Shown here piece after piece: positions 63,120-64,000 of a stretch of 64,000 bases of DNA; the stretch's first letter is position 1, and the number at the start of each line of letters is the position of its first letter. The DNA comes from Metridium senile (Eukaryota > Cnidaria > Anthozoa > Actiniaria > Metridiidae): contig OX459100.1 in assembly GCA_949775045.1 (NCBI GenBank), positions 2,379,436-2,443,435 on the forward strand. Reading direction: 5' to 3'. A model generated the notes under the pieces. That model saw only the letters and a list, made by a program, of their open reading frames with translations, did not search any database and had not been told where the DNA came from. The translations under genes and the position numbers were made by a program.

Positions 63120-63522
63120 AAAACAATTATTGAGCAAAGCTGAAAAATATATCCTGCAAATCCTCAAGAGCAAAAAAATTCCTGCACCATTTTTTTCCAT
63201 TATATAAATTATGTAAATTTTCTGTATATTATATATTTTGTATCTTTGGTAGATCTTGATAAAGCTTAAAATTGTATTTTCAATTAAAAATGGAAACTAG
63301 CAGGTAACCTAGTAGGAGCTCATATAAGCTCTGCCTCCAATGATCGGGAACAAATTAAAATTAATTAATAATTTTCTGTTACAGAGATGCAAAGATTTCA
63401 GCTGCAAAATAGTGCACATACGTACATCTTCAGTTTGATCAGATGAAACGCTCCCTACATCTTTCTTAACACTCTGTACACTTGCAGCAGTTAATGTCTC
63501 AGCTGGTCGTGAAGCAACATAC
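59753..63522 (-). CDS. Unidentified gene, six consecutive exons (partial)
   Basis: Exons with matching phases: 63426-63522, 62032-62110, 60959-61004, 60820-60886, 59933-59999 and about 59753-59842 (its 3' border is uncertain). They encode YVASRPAETLTAASVQ..., EQNSPNLLAKEELNLLAHL, ANKFRLNLFNTDEEE, an acidic Ser/His segment, KQQRQELSHLMDEFSIQD and LVPASRVSLVEISDKRMKDE. The mix of acidic, Ser-rich and short amphipathic segments looks like an intracellular regulatory or scaffold protein. I do not recognise the family, and no catalytic motif or membrane segment is visible. The first exon might extend upstream, since the frame stays open through the TTTTTTTTCCAG to about 63650. It is convergent with CPSF6. 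Confidence 0.6.
60098..60770 (+). repeat. Minisatellite with 'gaatgggtgcaggttgtgaa' units
   Basis: About seven units of 82-103 bases, each with 'ggtgtggttcacaggtaggg', 'ggtacagtctgtatc' and 'gaagaatgggtgcaggtt'. It lies in an intron of the unidentified gene between exons at 59999 and 60820. Minus-strand His/Pro-rich frames over it are by-products. Confidence 0.92.
61099..61367. mobile_element. 'ACAGCTATTT' element
   Basis: Ends ACAGCTATTTCAAAAA and its inverse; the interior ('atgctgcttaccaaactt', 'ctggaaaaccctgcagaca') matches 18520-18650 in inverse orientation. It lies in an intron of the unidentified gene. Confidence 0.75.
62380..62568. mobile_element. ACACCTACTTGCAAGAA-type hairpin element
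   Basis: Near-perfect palindrome: 'tacacctacttgcaagaacgttgtc' then 'taatttagtggattaggaat', loop near 62475, then the inverse. Same ends as 21698-22025 with a different body. Confidence 0.9.
62648..62991. mobile_element. 'CCCGGGGGTGTACTCCC' / poly-C repeat
   Basis: Starts CCCGGGGGTGTACTCCC and ends with a C-run then CCCGGG; 'taccttttaggg' occurs several times inside. It aligns with the interrupted copy at 25203-25735. Confidence 0.75.
63081..63124 (+). repeat. (CAA)n microsatellite
   Basis: About 13 CAA triplets followed by an A-run, on the intron side of the unidentified gene's 63426-63522 exon. Confidence 0.95.
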
Positions 63523-63722
63523 CTGGAAAAAAAACCACACACAAAATGATCAAAATTGAAATGGAGTTTTCCTTTTCGACTTGTTTCCTTAGGCAGGGAG
63601 GTGGAAGAATAGCTGTTTGCCGTTTGTCTATAAATAAAGTGGAAAGAGTTTTATCTGCTAACAGGGCAGACACTTTAAATTCCTCACATTAAAAGTATTA
63701 GCAGGTCTAATTTTGTTGAAAA

Positions 63723-63904
63723 ATAGAAATGCGAGAAGACTTTTATTACTTTGGATATTTCGCCCTTTTTCCAAATAACTAAAAGGCCATCAACAGTGAA
63801 ATGAACTAAACCTGAATCTGAGGCTCAAGGGAGATATTCTGTTGAAAGGCAGAAATATCCAAAGTAATAAAAAAATGACAAAATGACTTCTCGCATTTCT
63901 ATTT
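63723..63904. mobile_element. Inverted-repeat element with 'TAGAAATGCGAGAAG' ends
   Basis: 'aaatagaaatgcgagaagac..attactttggatatttc' pairs with 'gaaatatccaaagtaat..cttctcgcatttctattt'. It lies upstream of the last recognised exon at the window edge. Confidence 0.8.
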
Positions 63905-64000
63905 ATTATCAAACTGTATGCCCCATTAATATATTTAACTATGTTATTTTGTTGTTTTTGTTTGTAAAATTATCAAGAAAACGTCAAAAAGACTGGCGAG

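Overview
This window is nuclear DNA of an animal, AT-rich and full of introns. Its protein-coding genes are clear metazoan types: a heteromeric amino-acid transporter light chain, two membrane-anchored fucosyltransferase-like enzymes, a junctophilin, an M13 (neprilysin/ECE-type) metallopeptidase and CPSF6. Very dense short inverted-repeat transposons, a split tRNA-like relic and hammerhead/Penelope-type repeats make an early-branching invertebrate likely, and a cnidarian (probably anthozoan) is my best guess. That assignment is inference; no marker gene here fixes it.

Layout: (1) 510-3881 (+) is the last five exons of an SLC7A9-like transporter whose 5' part lies off the window. (2) 3882-8547 is intergenic and packed with nested inverted-repeat elements. 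(3) 8548-10174 (-) and 13479-16936 (+) are two paralogous type II membrane glycosyltransferases, head to head, with the same two-exon structure. (4) 16937-20050 is another element-rich stretch. (5) 20051-23712 (-) is a two-exon junctophilin with eight MORN repeats but no visible C-terminal membrane anchor. (6) 26372-40398 (-) is a complete 19-exon M13 peptidase; I reconstructed every exon with matching phases, and it predicts 735 residues. (7) 40399-41734 is a probable shared promoter region with a 9-bp minisatellite. (8) 41735-56817 (+) is a complete 15-exon CPSF6 gene predicting 491 residues. (9) 59753-63522 (-) holds exons of a gene I do not recognise.

The genes do not form a pathway. The non-coding fraction is the unusual part. 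More than 35 hairpin or inverted-repeat elements fall into families recognised by shared termini, and several are nested so that insertion order can be read. The third CPSF6 intron is mostly one 3.5-kb element with TTAA-flanked inverted arms of about 0.9 kb, itself hit by a second TTAA-flanked element. Hammerhead-ribozyme-like motifs lie next to it. Four exon-intron boundaries in three genes have been tandemly duplicated together with their splice site: five copies of a donor, seven copies of a donor at an exact 107-bp period, two copies of a donor, and two copies of an acceptor. That recurrence is the signal I would most like checked.

All exon borders come from reading splice signals, phase and family similarity by eye; no transcript evidence or database search was available.
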